The notes below the pieces were generated by a model. It saw nothing but the letters and a program-made list of their open reading frames with translations, was not told the DNA's origin and did not search any database. Shown piece after piece: positions 17,140-24,736 of a DNA stretch of 64,000 nucleotides. This stretch comes from Mameliella sp. CS4. GTDB taxonomy: Bacteria > Pseudomonadota > Alphaproteobacteria > Rhodobacterales > Rhodobacteraceae. The stretch is taken from positions 1-64,000 of the forward strand of contig NZ_JAHXRQ010000018.1 of assembly GCF_019392335.1 (NCBI RefSeq), read 5' to 3'. The position numbers were made by a program, and so were the translations under genes. The first letter of the stretch is position 1. Each line of letters begins with the position of its first letter.

Positions 17140-18267
17140 TTACATCGGCGGGGGCGGCGGCGGCATCACGGTAAAGAGCTGCGCCAGTTCCGGCACCTCT
17201 CCGGCGCGTTTCCAACCGTCCTGGCCTGGCGTCCAGGCGTGGGTTTCGCGGGTCAGTTCGCCGCTGGCGACCATCTTGCCCAGGTCCGCCTTGGAGTAGG
17301 GGCCGGAGGTCTGCCCGTTCTTGGCCAGGTGCCAGACGTGTTCAACCGGCGGCGGCGGCGGGGCCATCGGCGCGGCGGCGGGCTGCGGGCGGCCTTGCTG
17401 CTGGGGCGCGGCGCCCCAGGGGCCTTGCTGGCCCATCGCGTTGGCCATCTGCATCCCCATACCGGCGCCAAAGCCCATGCCCATCGACTGGTCCATCGCG
17501 CCGCCCTGTCCCATCGCCTCGGCGGCCTTCCATTTCATGTGATCATCGAGATTGCCTGCGATCCCGCGCGACGTGCGCGCGTCCAGCGCCTTTTCCACTG
17601 CCTCCGGCAGCGAGATATTCTCGATATAAAGCTCGGCCAGTTCCAGCCCGTACTGGTGGATCACCGGGTCGATGGCCTTGCGGATCAGCTCACTGACTTC
17701 GCCCGTGTTGGCAGCCATGTCCAGCACCGGGATCCCGCTGGCGGCGATGTCCTTGGAAAACTCCTGCACGATGATGTTGCGGATCTGGAAACTGATCTCG
17801 TCCATCGTGAATTCGCCGTCGGTGCCGACGATTTCCGTCATGAAGAGCGCGGGATCGGCCACCTTGATCGAATAGGTGCCGAAGGCGCGGATGCGGGTCG
17901 GCCCGAATTCCGGGTCCCGCAGCATGATCGGGTTCTTGGTGCCCCATTTCAGGTTGGTGAAACGGTTGGTGTTGACGAAATAGACCTCGGACTTGAACGG
18001 CGACTGGAACGCGTGGTCCCAGTGCTGCAGCGAGGTCATGATCGGCATGTTGTTGGTCTCTAGCATGTAGAGACCGGGGGTGAAGACATCCGCCAGCTGG
18101 CCCTCGTGGACAAAGACGGCCGCCTGGCCTTCGCGCACGGTCAGCTTGGCGCCGTACTTGATCTCGTGGCCCTCGCGTTCGAACCGCCAGACCATCGTGT
18201 CGCGGCTGTCATCGGTCCAGTGGATGACGTCGATGAATTGTCCCGACAGGAAATCCCAGATGCCCAT
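17140..18267 (-). CDS. SPFH-domain protein with C-terminal GYF_2 domain
   Basis: A 375-residue membrane-microdomain scaffold protein. Residues 1-240 form an SPFH/Band 7 domain of the virion-core-protein-like subgroup (REGQAAVFVHEGQLADVFTPG; FSKDIAASGIPVLDMAANTG; ELYIENISLPEAVEKALD). A Met/Gly/Gln/Pro-rich linker (about 250-310) follows, then a GYF_2 domain (HVWHLAKNGQTSGPYSKADL...WTPGQDGWKRAGEVPEL) that by family binds proline-rich peptides. The proline-rich N-terminus of the zinc-ribbon protein (PPPPPSGAPPPPAPS) is an obvious candidate ligand, but that is inference. It is part of the run with the DUF2927 lipoprotein, TelA and XpaC. Confidence 0.88.
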   Translation of the reverse strand: MGIWDFLSGQFIDVIHWTDDSRDTMVWRFEREGHEIKYGAKLTVREGQAAVFVHEGQLADVFTPGLYMLETNNMPIMTSLQHWDHAFQSPFKSEVYFVNTNRFTNLKWGTKNPIMLRDPEFGPTRIRAFGTYSIKVADPALFMTEIVGTDGEFTMDEISFQIRNIIVQEFSKDIAASGIPVLDMAANTGEVSELIRKAIDPVIHQYGLELAELYIENISLPEAVEKALDARTSRGIAGNLDDHMKWKAAEAMGQGGAMDQSMGMGFGAGMGMQMANAMGQQGPWGAAPQQQGRPQPAAAPMAPPPPPVEHVWHLAKNGQTSGPYSKADLGKMVASGELTRETHAWTPGQDGWKRAGEVPELAQLFTVMPPPPPPM

Positions 18268-18282
18268 GTTACACTCCCTAAA

Positions 18283-19251
18283 TCAGCTGGGGCCGCTTGT
18301 GCCCATCAATTGTGCTGCCTTTTGCTCGACGATGGGCAGCGCCTGTTCCGCCGTCATGCCCGGTTTCAGGCGCGGGTCGTAGAGGATCTTCAGCAGCATT
18401 TCGTCATGGGTCGTCAGCAGCGCGAATTCATCGTCGTCGTTGAAGATCGACGGTCGCGCGCGCGGGCTGTCATTGCCCAGTCCCATGCCCTGGGCCAGTT
18501 CCTCGTGAATGCAGGACCGGCGCAGGAGCGGCGGGTGTTCCGACCGGATGACGGCAATCGCAGTGCCATAGTCATAGCCGCCGGGACTGCGCGAGAAGGC
18601 GACCACGACGCAATGGATGCCGCGCGGCAAGTTGTCGAAGATGCGCAGCGCGGTCGGGTTCACGTCCGGCACGATCTCGCGGATGCGCGGCCCGATCAGA
18701 TCGGCGTCGTCTTCGGACATGAACAGGACGTGGTAATTCGGGTTGCGGTCGACCATCGAGATCGGATGCCCGGTGATCCGCGACAGGCGTGCCGCGTAAG
18801 AGGCGACCTGCGCGCGCGAGTCGGCGATCTGGTCCCTGGGGACGCCGGGGCCGAATTCCGTCGCCATGCGGACCGGGATCGTCCATTTCTTGATCGCACT
18901 GGGCGCGCCGGAAGAGGGCCGCAGGCCGGCGCCGCGTTCGTATTCCTCTTCGAGCGCGATGGCCGCGAAATTGCGTACCAGCATGGTGTCGGTATAGGCC
19001 GTGTCCGGCCCGCCGCCATCGGTGCGCAAGAGGCCGCGCGCCAGCAGGTCATTCTGCACGCGGCCATAGTATTGCGTCAGGGCACGGCTGGCGCGCGAGG
19101 GGTCCGCAGCCGGTTTGTCGGCGGGGGCCAGCGTCGCGGGCCGCGCAGCCGGTTTCACCCCCGTCTTGCGTGGCGCAAGTTCAGAGCCGACGCACCCCGA
19201 CAAGATCAGGGCAGCCGATAGTGCCAGTGCTGTTTTCAGGCCGCCCTGCAT
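18283..19251 (-). CDS. DUF2927 domain lipoprotein
   Basis: A 322-residue lipoprotein: the signal ends in LSGC, with the lipidated Cys at 20. The C-terminal half is the DUF2927 domain, with GYDYGTAIAVIRSEHPPLLR and the metal-site-like HEELAQGMGLGND, followed by FNDDDEFALLTTHDEMLL. The HExxxxxxGLGND pattern resembles metzincin-type zinc proteases, so a periplasmic or surface peptidase activity is possible but unproven. Fifteen bases separate its stop from the SPFH start and eight its start from the telA stop, so it is in the same operon as TelA. Confidence 0.82.
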   Translation of the reverse strand: MQGGLKTALALSAALILSGCVGSELAPRKTGVKPAARPATLAPADKPAADPSRASRALTQYYGRVQNDLLARGLLRTDGGGPDTAYTDTMLVRNFAAIALEEEYERGAGLRPSSGAPSAIKKWTIPVRMATEFGPGVPRDQIADSRAQVASYAARLSRITGHPISMVDRNPNYHVLFMSEDDADLIGPRIREIVPDVNPTALRIFDNLPRGIHCVVVAFSRSPGGYDYGTAIAVIRSEHPPLLRRSCIHEELAQGMGLGNDSPRARPSIFNDDDEFALLTTHDEMLLKILYDPRLKPGMTAEQALPIVEQKAAQLMGTSGPS

Positions 19252-19259
19252 CGTCTTCC

Positions 19260-20441
19260 TCAGCTCGGAACCGATCCGCCGGCCTCGCGCCGGGACGTGG
19301 CGGAGGCGAGCGTGTCGCGCAGTTCGTGTTCCATCTTCTGCAGTTCTTCCTCGGCCTTGGCCCGGCGAGCCTTGCCTTCGTCGGCGATCTGCAGGCTGTC
19401 CTCGATGGTGGCGATCAGGTCGGCGTTGGCCTGCTTGACCGCTTCGATGTCGAAGACGCCGCGTTCCATCTCTTCGCGGATCATCTTGTTGCTGTCGCGC
19501 AGGTTGGCGGCGTTCGAGGTCAGCAGCTCGTTGGTCAGGTCGTTGGCGTCGCGCACGGCGGCGGCGGCCTGTTTCGACCGCTGGATCGTCAGCGCCTGCG
19601 CCAGCTGGGTTTCCCAGAGCGGCACGGTGTTGACGAGGGTCGAATTGATCTTGGTGACCAGAGACTTGTCGTTTTCCTGAACCAGGCGGATCGAGGGCAG
19701 CGACTGCATCGTAACCTGGCGGGTCAGCTTGAGGTCATGCACCCGCCGTTCCAGGTCGTCCCGTGCAGCGCGCAGGTCGCGCAGTTCCTGGGCGATCATC
19801 ACCGCGTCATTCTCGGCGGCGGCGTTTACCTCGGCCTCCTTGGCGGGGATGGTCTGGGTGTCGAGCTCTTCGATCTTGGCCTCGCCAGCGGAAATGTAGA
19901 GCGCAAGTTCGTCGTAGAACTGGAGTGTCTTTTCATACAGCAGGTCGAGCGACTTGATATCCTTGAGCAGGACATGCTCGTGCTTCAGCAGGTCGTCGGT
20001 GACCCTGTCGATCTGGCCCTGCACGGTCTCGAAACGGGCGGTGAACTTGGCGAAAGGCGCGGCGCGACCAAGGAGTTTCTCCCACCAGCTGCGCTCGCGG
20101 CGCACGTCCAGCTCGGACACGCTGAAACCGCGGATCGTCGTGACGATGTTGCGCAAGCTGTCGCCTGCCGGGCCCACGTCCTTGTTGCGCACGTCGGTCA
20201 GCATGGCCTGGCTGATTTCCTGCAGCTCGGCCTGGGCGGCGGAGCCGAAGGAGACGATGGAATTGGTATCCGCCATGTCCAGTTCGTCCATCCGCGAACG
20301 GATCTCACCGCTGACCTCTGCGGGTGCATCCTTGAGCGGTACAACGGCATTCGCCTCGACCGGTTCGGGCAGAACGACGGCGTTGACCTCGTCGACCAAA
20401 GCGACGGTCTTTTCGGCTTCCTGACGTGTGTTTTCAGACAT
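19260..20441 (-). CDS. TelA-family toxic anion resistance protein
   Basis: A 393-residue, almost entirely helical cytoplasmic protein of the TelA family, first linked to tellurite resistance. The family core is visible: DVGPAGDSLRNIVTTIRGFS, WWEKLLGRAAPFAKF, LLKHEHVLLKDIKSLDLLYE, ELRDLRAARDDLERRVHDLK and VNTVPLWETQLAQALTIQRS. The biochemical activity is unknown; members are thought to act with XpaC and membrane partners in envelope stress. XpaC is encoded directly upstream (21-base gap) and the DUF2927 lipoprotein directly downstream. Confidence 0.9.
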   Translation of the reverse strand: MSENTRQEAEKTVALVDEVNAVVLPEPVEANAVVPLKDAPAEVSGEIRSRMDELDMADTNSIVSFGSAAQAELQEISQAMLTDVRNKDVGPAGDSLRNIVTTIRGFSVSELDVRRERSWWEKLLGRAAPFAKFTARFETVQGQIDRVTDDLLKHEHVLLKDIKSLDLLYEKTLQFYDELALYISAGEAKIEELDTQTIPAKEAEVNAAAENDAVMIAQELRDLRAARDDLERRVHDLKLTRQVTMQSLPSIRLVQENDKSLVTKINSTLVNTVPLWETQLAQALTIQRSKQAAAAVRDANDLTNELLTSNAANLRDSNKMIREEMERGVFDIEAVKQANADLIATIEDSLQIADEGKARRAKAEEELQKMEHELRDTLASATSRREAGGSVPS

Positions 20442-20462
20442 GGGATCCCCCGTTCAATAAAT

Positions 20463-21365
20463 TCATCTTGGTTCGAGGTGGACGCCTTCGCGTTGCAGGC
20501 GGTCGCGCAGCACCTCGATTTCCACGTTCAAGTCTTCGTTGTTGTCCGCCAGCAGCTTGTCGATCTTCTTGTCGAAACTTTCTTCGAGATCGGTCAGCAG
20601 CATCATGTAATCGCTGCGGGCATCGCGGTCCTGCTGGCGGGAATAGATGTCCGCGAATTTCACCGTCGCATCGCGCGCGCCCATCAGGTAGACGCCCAGG
20701 AACTTGCGGGCACCGATCAGGTCGCGGGGGTCTTCCTCGACCGTTCGGATCATCTCGCGCGCCTTGACGGTAAAGCGGTCCACCCGCGCCTCGACCTGGC
20801 GGTCTCCGGCGCGTTTCACCGCGTCGGTCATGGCGTTCAGGTAGTTTTCAGCCTCGTCCACCACCTTGGCGACCCGGTCCTGGGTGAAGGTGTCGATCCC
20901 CTCCATCCCCTTGTCCTTGAGCGGGTCGATGCCAAAGGCGCCGATGTGCAGCACGCCAGCGGCACCGCCGAAGATCAGTGGCGCGATCAAACCGGGTTCC
21001 GACCGCCAAGCGGCGATACCTGCGCCGATGCCACAAAGGACGGCGGCGAAAATCTTGCGCGGGATGGCCGGGCGGCGCGCGATCTTGCGTTCGTGGTAAG
21101 CGGATTCGGCGATGAGCCCGTCGCGCAGGAGCCAGGCACCCAGCAGCAGTGCCGCCGCGCCCGCAAGGCCCGCGGCCATGCCGATGGCGCCATCATTGAT
21201 CGCCAGGATTGCCAGAACCACGCCGGGAATGAACAGGACATTCGACCGCGCGCCCGCGGGCGAGACCCGGGCGCCGTGGTAGGCGGGGCGGTCCTCGTGC
21301 GGCCGGTCGTCAGGGCCGTCGGACGATCCGTCGGGGCTGAATTTTCCGCCGAACTTGCGGGCCAT
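20463..21365 (-). CDS. XpaC-family protein (5-bromo-4-chloroindolyl phosphate hydrolysis family)
   Basis: A 300-residue protein with a charged N-terminus, paired membrane helices at about 42-80 and 100-140, and a long helical C-terminal domain (about 150-300). IPRKIFAAVLCG and AFGIDPLKDKG mark the membrane-proximal part of XpaC proteins. The family name comes from a Bacillus phenotype and no enzymatic activity is established. XpaC and TelA genes are commonly adjacent, as here. A 29-residue membrane ORF ends four bases upstream of its start codon. Confidence 0.86.
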   Translation of the reverse strand: MARKFGGKFSPDGSSDGPDDRPHEDRPAYHGARVSPAGARSNVLFIPGVVLAILAINDGAIGMAAGLAGAAALLLGAWLLRDGLIAESAYHERKIARRPAIPRKIFAAVLCGIGAGIAAWRSEPGLIAPLIFGGAAGVLHIGAFGIDPLKDKGMEGIDTFTQDRVAKVVDEAENYLNAMTDAVKRAGDRQVEARVDRFTVKAREMIRTVEEDPRDLIGARKFLGVYLMGARDATVKFADIYSRQQDRDARSDYMMLLTDLEESFDKKIDKLLADNNEDLNVEIEVLRDRLQREGVHLEPR

Positions 21366-21369
21366 GCGG

Positions 21370-21459
21370 TCACAGCCCTCCCAGCCAGCCGGTTGCCACT
21401 CCGAAAAGCAGCACGATCAGCAGGACATAGCTCACCTTCTGCAAGGCGTTTTCAGACAT
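21370..21459 (-). CDS. 29-residue single-helix membrane protein
   Basis: The translation begins MSENALQKVSYVLL and continues IVLLFGVATGWLGGL, so a short polar head is followed by one transmembrane helix. The ribosome site GGGGAG lies four bases before the ATG, which is strong support for translation. The stop codon is four bases from the xpaC start, so the two are very probably cotranslated. The size and placement suggest a small regulator or subunit of the XpaC/TelA membrane complex. I know of no named family for it. Confidence 0.62.
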   Translation of the reverse strand: MSENALQKVSYVLLIVLLFGVATGWLGGL

Positions 21460-21557
21460 CGCACTCCCCGGGTGTCGGCGCATTTATCGCGCCTTTCCAA
21501 GGCGGAACTTAAGGGCAAAATGCTGCGCTTGCTAGGGGGAAGTCCTGCCCTGTCGGC

Positions 21558-22400
21558 TCAGGCGGCGGATTCGCGGGGCATCCTGTCGATCAGCTTGTCG
21601 GCTTGCCGTTCAAATGCATCGCGAGAGCCCCGAATGCCGTTCTGCATGGCAAAGGTTTCAAAGCTGTCGGTCATGACATCGAGCTTGGCAAGAAACCGCC
21701 GCCGGGCAAAGACATGGCCCTGCGCGTTCCAAGCGGCCTCAAGCCGATCGATTTCATGTTCCATGATCTCGACGACCCTGCGGGCGGGCCGGTCCAACCG
21801 CTCGACGGTTCCCGGGTTTCCGGAAACCCGCCGCATCGGGCCGAGTACCAGCCGCCGGGCGGCCTCGATCTTGAGTGTCAGGGTGGCGTCGTCCAGCGCG
21901 GCAACGCGATCGGTCAGTGAGGCCAGGGATGTCTCTACACTGTCCAGGGTCGCCTGGCGACGGGCCCGTTCCGACCCCTTGTCGCGCATGGGGTCCGCGC
22001 CGAAGGCCGCGAGGGCGAGGCCCGTGGCCAACACCCCGGTCAGTCCCGGAATCCATAGGTTGTCGTACTTGTGCCCGGCAAGAACCAGGACAACGAGGCC
22101 GATCAGGATGGCACCAATCACCTTGCGCGGGACCCTCGGGGCGCGCGCAACGTCGGCATGGTCGTAATCATGGTGAATCTGTTGTCCGGCGGCGATCAGG
22201 CGCAGGGCCAGTGAATAGACCCAGAGAAGGGCAATCGCTGTCGCGATCCCGGCAAAGGAGTCCTGAAACACCCACAAGAGCAGGGGAAAGGCGGCGAGGA
22301 AGAGGAAGTTCAGCCCGGACTCGATCTGAGTACGGGCAACAGCCAGTCCATCGGGGGCCGTGTCCGGCGCGATCTCCGCGGTGTCGTGGATATGGTCCAT
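21558..22400 (-). CDS. XpaC-like membrane protein (paralogue)
   Basis: A 280-residue protein with the same plan as the downstream XpaC: a short N-terminus, paired membrane helices (about 30-70 and 90-130), then a helical cytoplasmic domain. The join is shared with XpaC: VPRKVIGAILIG and AFGADPMRDKG here, against IPRKIFAAVLCG and AFGIDPLKDKG there. The C-terminal half is more diverged, so the two copies have probably specialised. GAGG lies four bases before the ATG. It begins 16 bases after a small two-helix protein gene. Confidence 0.75.
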   Translation of the reverse strand: MDHIHDTAEIAPDTAPDGLAVARTQIESGLNFLFLAAFPLLLWVFQDSFAGIATAIALLWVYSLALRLIAAGQQIHHDYDHADVARAPRVPRKVIGAILIGLVVLVLAGHKYDNLWIPGLTGVLATGLALAAFGADPMRDKGSERARRQATLDSVETSLASLTDRVAALDDATLTLKIEAARRLVLGPMRRVSGNPGTVERLDRPARRVVEIMEHEIDRLEAAWNAQGHVFARRRFLAKLDVMTDSFETFAMQNGIRGSRDAFERQADKLIDRMPRESAA

Positions 22401-22416
22401 CCGCCTCGGTGCCTCC

Positions 22417-22614
22417 TCAGGTGTAGCTCATGATGAAGATCATCAGCCAGAGTGCGAAATAGGCGATATGTCGGATCAACTGCCCGTTCTTTCGTGCGCG
22501 ACGGGTATAGGTGGCCACCGCGTCGAAGGTGTCCACCGCGACCATGCGCAGGTTCCCCACCACCAGAAGGGCGGAGGCCAGCAGAATCGAAAGGGCTATG
22601 AATGTTGTCACCAT
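22417..22614 (-). CDS. 65-residue two-helix membrane protein
   Basis: Two hydrophobic helices (about residues 4-20 and 48-63) flank a basic central segment (YTRRARKNGQLIRH), giving a helical hairpin with the loop probably cytoplasmic. It is the first gene of the run through the XpaC-like gene toward TelA, 16 bases ahead of the next start. I do not recognise a family, and no clear ribosome site precedes the ATG. Its place in the operon argues that it belongs to the same membrane system. Confidence 0.65.
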   Translation of the reverse strand: MVTTFIALSILLASALLVVGNLRMVAVDTFDAVATYTRRARKNGQLIRHIAYFALWLMIFIMSYT

Positions 22615-22717
22615 GAGGACAACATTCGTGCGAAACGGGGCGAAATCGGGGCAAGCGCCGGGAAAAATAAAGAAAAGTTAACGAAGGATGAAGCAAGGGC
22701 CGCAGCGGGCGCCGTCG

Positions 22718-23557
22718 TTAACCCTTTTTCGGATCCTTGCGGCGGCGCTGGACCTGCCGTTTGCCGGGGTGCCCAGGTTTGCCGGGCTTTCCCGGTTTTG
22801 CGGGTTTGGCGGTGCCCACCGGCTCGGGCTCCAGCCCCAATTGATCGCGCAGGATCTTGCGGCGGACCTCCTGCACCTCGCCGGGTTTCATCTGGCCCAG
22901 CTGGAACGGTCCGTAAGACACCCGGATCAAGCGGTTCACGGTCAGGCCGATGTCCGTCATGGCGCGGCGGACCTCGCGGTTCTTGCCCTCGCGCAGGCCC
23001 ACGGTCAGCCAGGCGTTGGCGCCTTGCTGGCGGTCGAGGCTGACCTGCATCGGCTGGAACTTCTGTCCCTCGACCTCGATGCCCTCGCGCAGGGGTTTCA
23101 GCACCTCGTCCGTCGGGCGGCCGTTGACGCGGACGCGATACTTGCGCAGCCAGCCAGTCGAAGGCAGTTCCAGCTTGCGCTTGATCCCCCCGTCATTGGT
23201 CAGCAGCAGCAACCCCTCGGAGTTGAGGTCGAGCCGCCCGACGCTCATGACGCGGGGCAGGTCGTCGGGCAGGTCGTCGTAGATCGTGGGCCGCCCCTGC
23301 TCGTCACGCGTTGTCGTCACCAGCCCGGTCGGCTTGTGATAGAGCCAGAGCCGGGCGGCCTCGGGGGCCTCCAGCGGCGTGCCGTCGACGGTGACCTTGT
23401 CTGCATCGGTGACGTTCAGTGCCGCGCGGTCGATTACTTCGCCGTTCACGGTGACGCGGCCCTCGACGATCATGCGTTCGGCCTCGCGCCGGCTGGCGCG
23501 GCCTGCGCGGGCGATGACCTTGGCGATTCGCTCTCCGGGTGGGGTCTTGTTTTCCAT
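22718..23557 (-). CDS. rluB: 23S rRNA pseudouridine synthase, RluB type
   Basis: A 279-residue pseudouridine synthase of the RsuA/RluB/E/F family, which modifies 23S rRNA near position 2605. The N-terminal S4 RNA-binding domain (about 8-65) has RIAKVIARAGRASRREAERM. The catalytic domain carries the GRLDLNSEGLLLLTNDG motif with the catalytic Asp, then KYRVRVNGRP and REGKNREVRRAM. The C-terminus is a lysine/proline-rich tail (GKPGKPGHPGKRQVQRRRK), probably for RNA contact. It is divergent from tadA. Confidence 0.92.
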   Translation of the reverse strand: MENKTPPGERIAKVIARAGRASRREAERMIVEGRVTVNGEVIDRAALNVTDADKVTVDGTPLEAPEAARLWLYHKPTGLVTTTRDEQGRPTIYDDLPDDLPRVMSVGRLDLNSEGLLLLTNDGGIKRKLELPSTGWLRKYRVRVNGRPTDEVLKPLREGIEVEGQKFQPMQVSLDRQQGANAWLTVGLREGKNREVRRAMTDIGLTVNRLIRVSYGPFQLGQMKPGEVQEVRRKILRDQLGLEPEPVGTAKPAKPGKPGKPGHPGKRQVQRRRKDPKKG

Positions 23558-23591
23558 CCACGTCCTTTAGCGCGGCAGCGGGGCCGGGCGA

Positions 23592-23634
23592 AAGGGCCTT
23601 CGAAGGCCCTTGAAAGGCGCTTGCAAGCGCCTTT
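23592..23634. repeat. Two tandem perfect palindromes between rluB and tadA
   Basis: A 20-base palindrome (AAGGGCCTTCGAAGGCCCTT, 23592-23611) is followed after one base by a 22-base palindrome (23613-23634, core GGCGCTTGCAAGCGCC). They sit in the 108-bp divergent promoter region. Possible roles are paired protein-binding sites, RNA hairpins in the leader, or an intergenic repeat. Confidence 0.65.
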
Positions 23635-23665
23635 CCCCCATCCTCCGGTCGGGCTAACAGGTGAC

Positions 23666-24115
23666 ATGATCTTTCGCAGCCATATGGATCTTGCCCTGGA
23701 AGAGGCCCGGGCCGCCGCAGGGCGCGGCGAGGTGCCGGTGGGCGCCGTGCTGGTCGCGCCTTCGGGCGAGGTCATCGCACAGGCTGGCAACCGCACCCGC
23801 GAGCTCAACGATCCCACCGCCCATGCCGAGGTGCTGGCGATCCGCGCGGGCTGTTCGATGCTGGGGTCCGAGCGGCTTCCGGAACATGATCTTTACGTCA
23901 CGCTGGAGCCGTGCCCGATGTGCGCCGCGGCCATCGGGTTCGCCCGCATCCGGCGGCTGTACTACGGCGCGTCAGATCCGAAATCCGGTGGCGTGGCGCA
24001 GGGACCGCGGGTGTTTGCCCATCCGCAGTGCCATCATGTGCCCGAGATATATGACGGCATCGGCGGGGACGCGGCAGCGGAGTTGCTGCGGGAATTCTTT
24101 GCGGCGCGGAGGTGA
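23666..24115 (+). CDS. tadA: tRNA-specific adenosine deaminase
   Basis: A 149-residue zinc deaminase that converts A34 to inosine in the tRNA-Arg(ACG) anticodon. The zinc and catalytic residues are His53 and Glu55 (in HAEVLAI) and Cys83 and Cys86 (in EPCPMCA). The rest follows the family, including RRLYYGASDPKSGGV and the FAHPQCHHVPEIYDGI loop. ATG at 23666 gives the usual length; the reading frame stays open far upstream but crosses the rluB gene on the other strand. It is followed by rluE after only four bases. Confidence 0.94.
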   Translation: MIFRSHMDLALEEARAAAGRGEVPVGAVLVAPSGEVIAQAGNRTRELNDPTAHAEVLAIRAGCSMLGSERLPEHDLYVTLEPCPMCAAAIGFARIRRLYYGASDPKSGGVAQGPRVFAHPQCHHVPEIYDGIGGDAAAELLREFFAARR

Positions 24116-24119
24116 CGGC

Positions 24120-24665
24120 ATGACCAGGGTGATCCTGTTCAACAAACCCTTCGGTGTGCTCTCGCAGTTCACCGACAAGGGCAACGCGGACACGCCGCGC
24201 GCAACACTTTCGAATTTCATCGACGTGCCGGGGGTCTATCCGGCGGGTCGACTGGACAGGGACAGCGAGGGGCTGATGGTGCTGACCGATGACGGGCGGC
24301 TGCAGGCGCAGATCGCCAGCCCGAAGTTCAAGCGGCCCAAGACCTACCTCGTGCAGGTCGAGGGGGATCCTTCCCCGGAACAGCTTGAGGCCCTGCGCAA
24401 GGGCGTGACGCTGAAGGACGGACCGACGCGGCCTGCGCGCTGCGATCAGATCGAGGCGCCGGACCTCTGGCCGCGCGACCCGCCGGTGCGGTTCCGCAAG
24501 ACGGTGCCGGATGCCTGGCTGCGCCTGACCATTACCGAGGGGCGCAATCGGCAGGTGCGGCGCATGAGCGCACATGTCGGTCTGCCCTGCCTTCGATTGG
24601 TGCGCTGGTCGGTCGGGGACTGGACGCTGGAAGGAATCGCGCCGGGAGGTTGGCGCGAGGCGTGA
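24120..24665 (+). CDS. rluE: 23S rRNA pseudouridine synthase, RluE type
   Basis: A 181-residue pseudouridine synthase without an S4 domain, which fits RluE, the enzyme for 23S rRNA position 2457. It begins ILFNKPFGVLSQFT, has the catalytic Asp in YPAGRLDRDSEGLMVLTDDG and the C-terminal TEGRNRQVRRMSAHVGLPCL. The start ATG follows GGAGGTG, which overlaps the tadA stop, so the two RNA-modification genes form a unit. Confidence 0.9.
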   Translation: MTRVILFNKPFGVLSQFTDKGNADTPRATLSNFIDVPGVYPAGRLDRDSEGLMVLTDDGRLQAQIASPKFKRPKTYLVQVEGDPSPEQLEALRKGVTLKDGPTRPARCDQIEAPDLWPRDPPVRFRKTVPDAWLRLTITEGRNRQVRRMSAHVGLPCLRLVRWSVGDWTLEGIAPGGWREA

Positions 24666-24718
24666 GAGCTGACCTTGCGCGGACAAGCCCCAGTGTGGTG
24701 GCAGGACAATAAGGGAGT

Positions 24719-24736
24719 GGCGGGGTGAACCCCGCC
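24719..24736. terminator. Hairpin between convergent rluE and nat
   Basis: GGCGGGGT-GA-ACCCCGCC is a perfect 8-bp stem directly abutting the stop codon of the NAT gene. It has no T-run. It probably terminates or protects both converging transcripts. Confidence 0.5.

Noticed and set aside
19170..21512. 780-codon plus-strand frame opposite telA and xpaC
   Set aside because: It spans two well-supported minus-strand genes and their gap and has a shadow-like composition.
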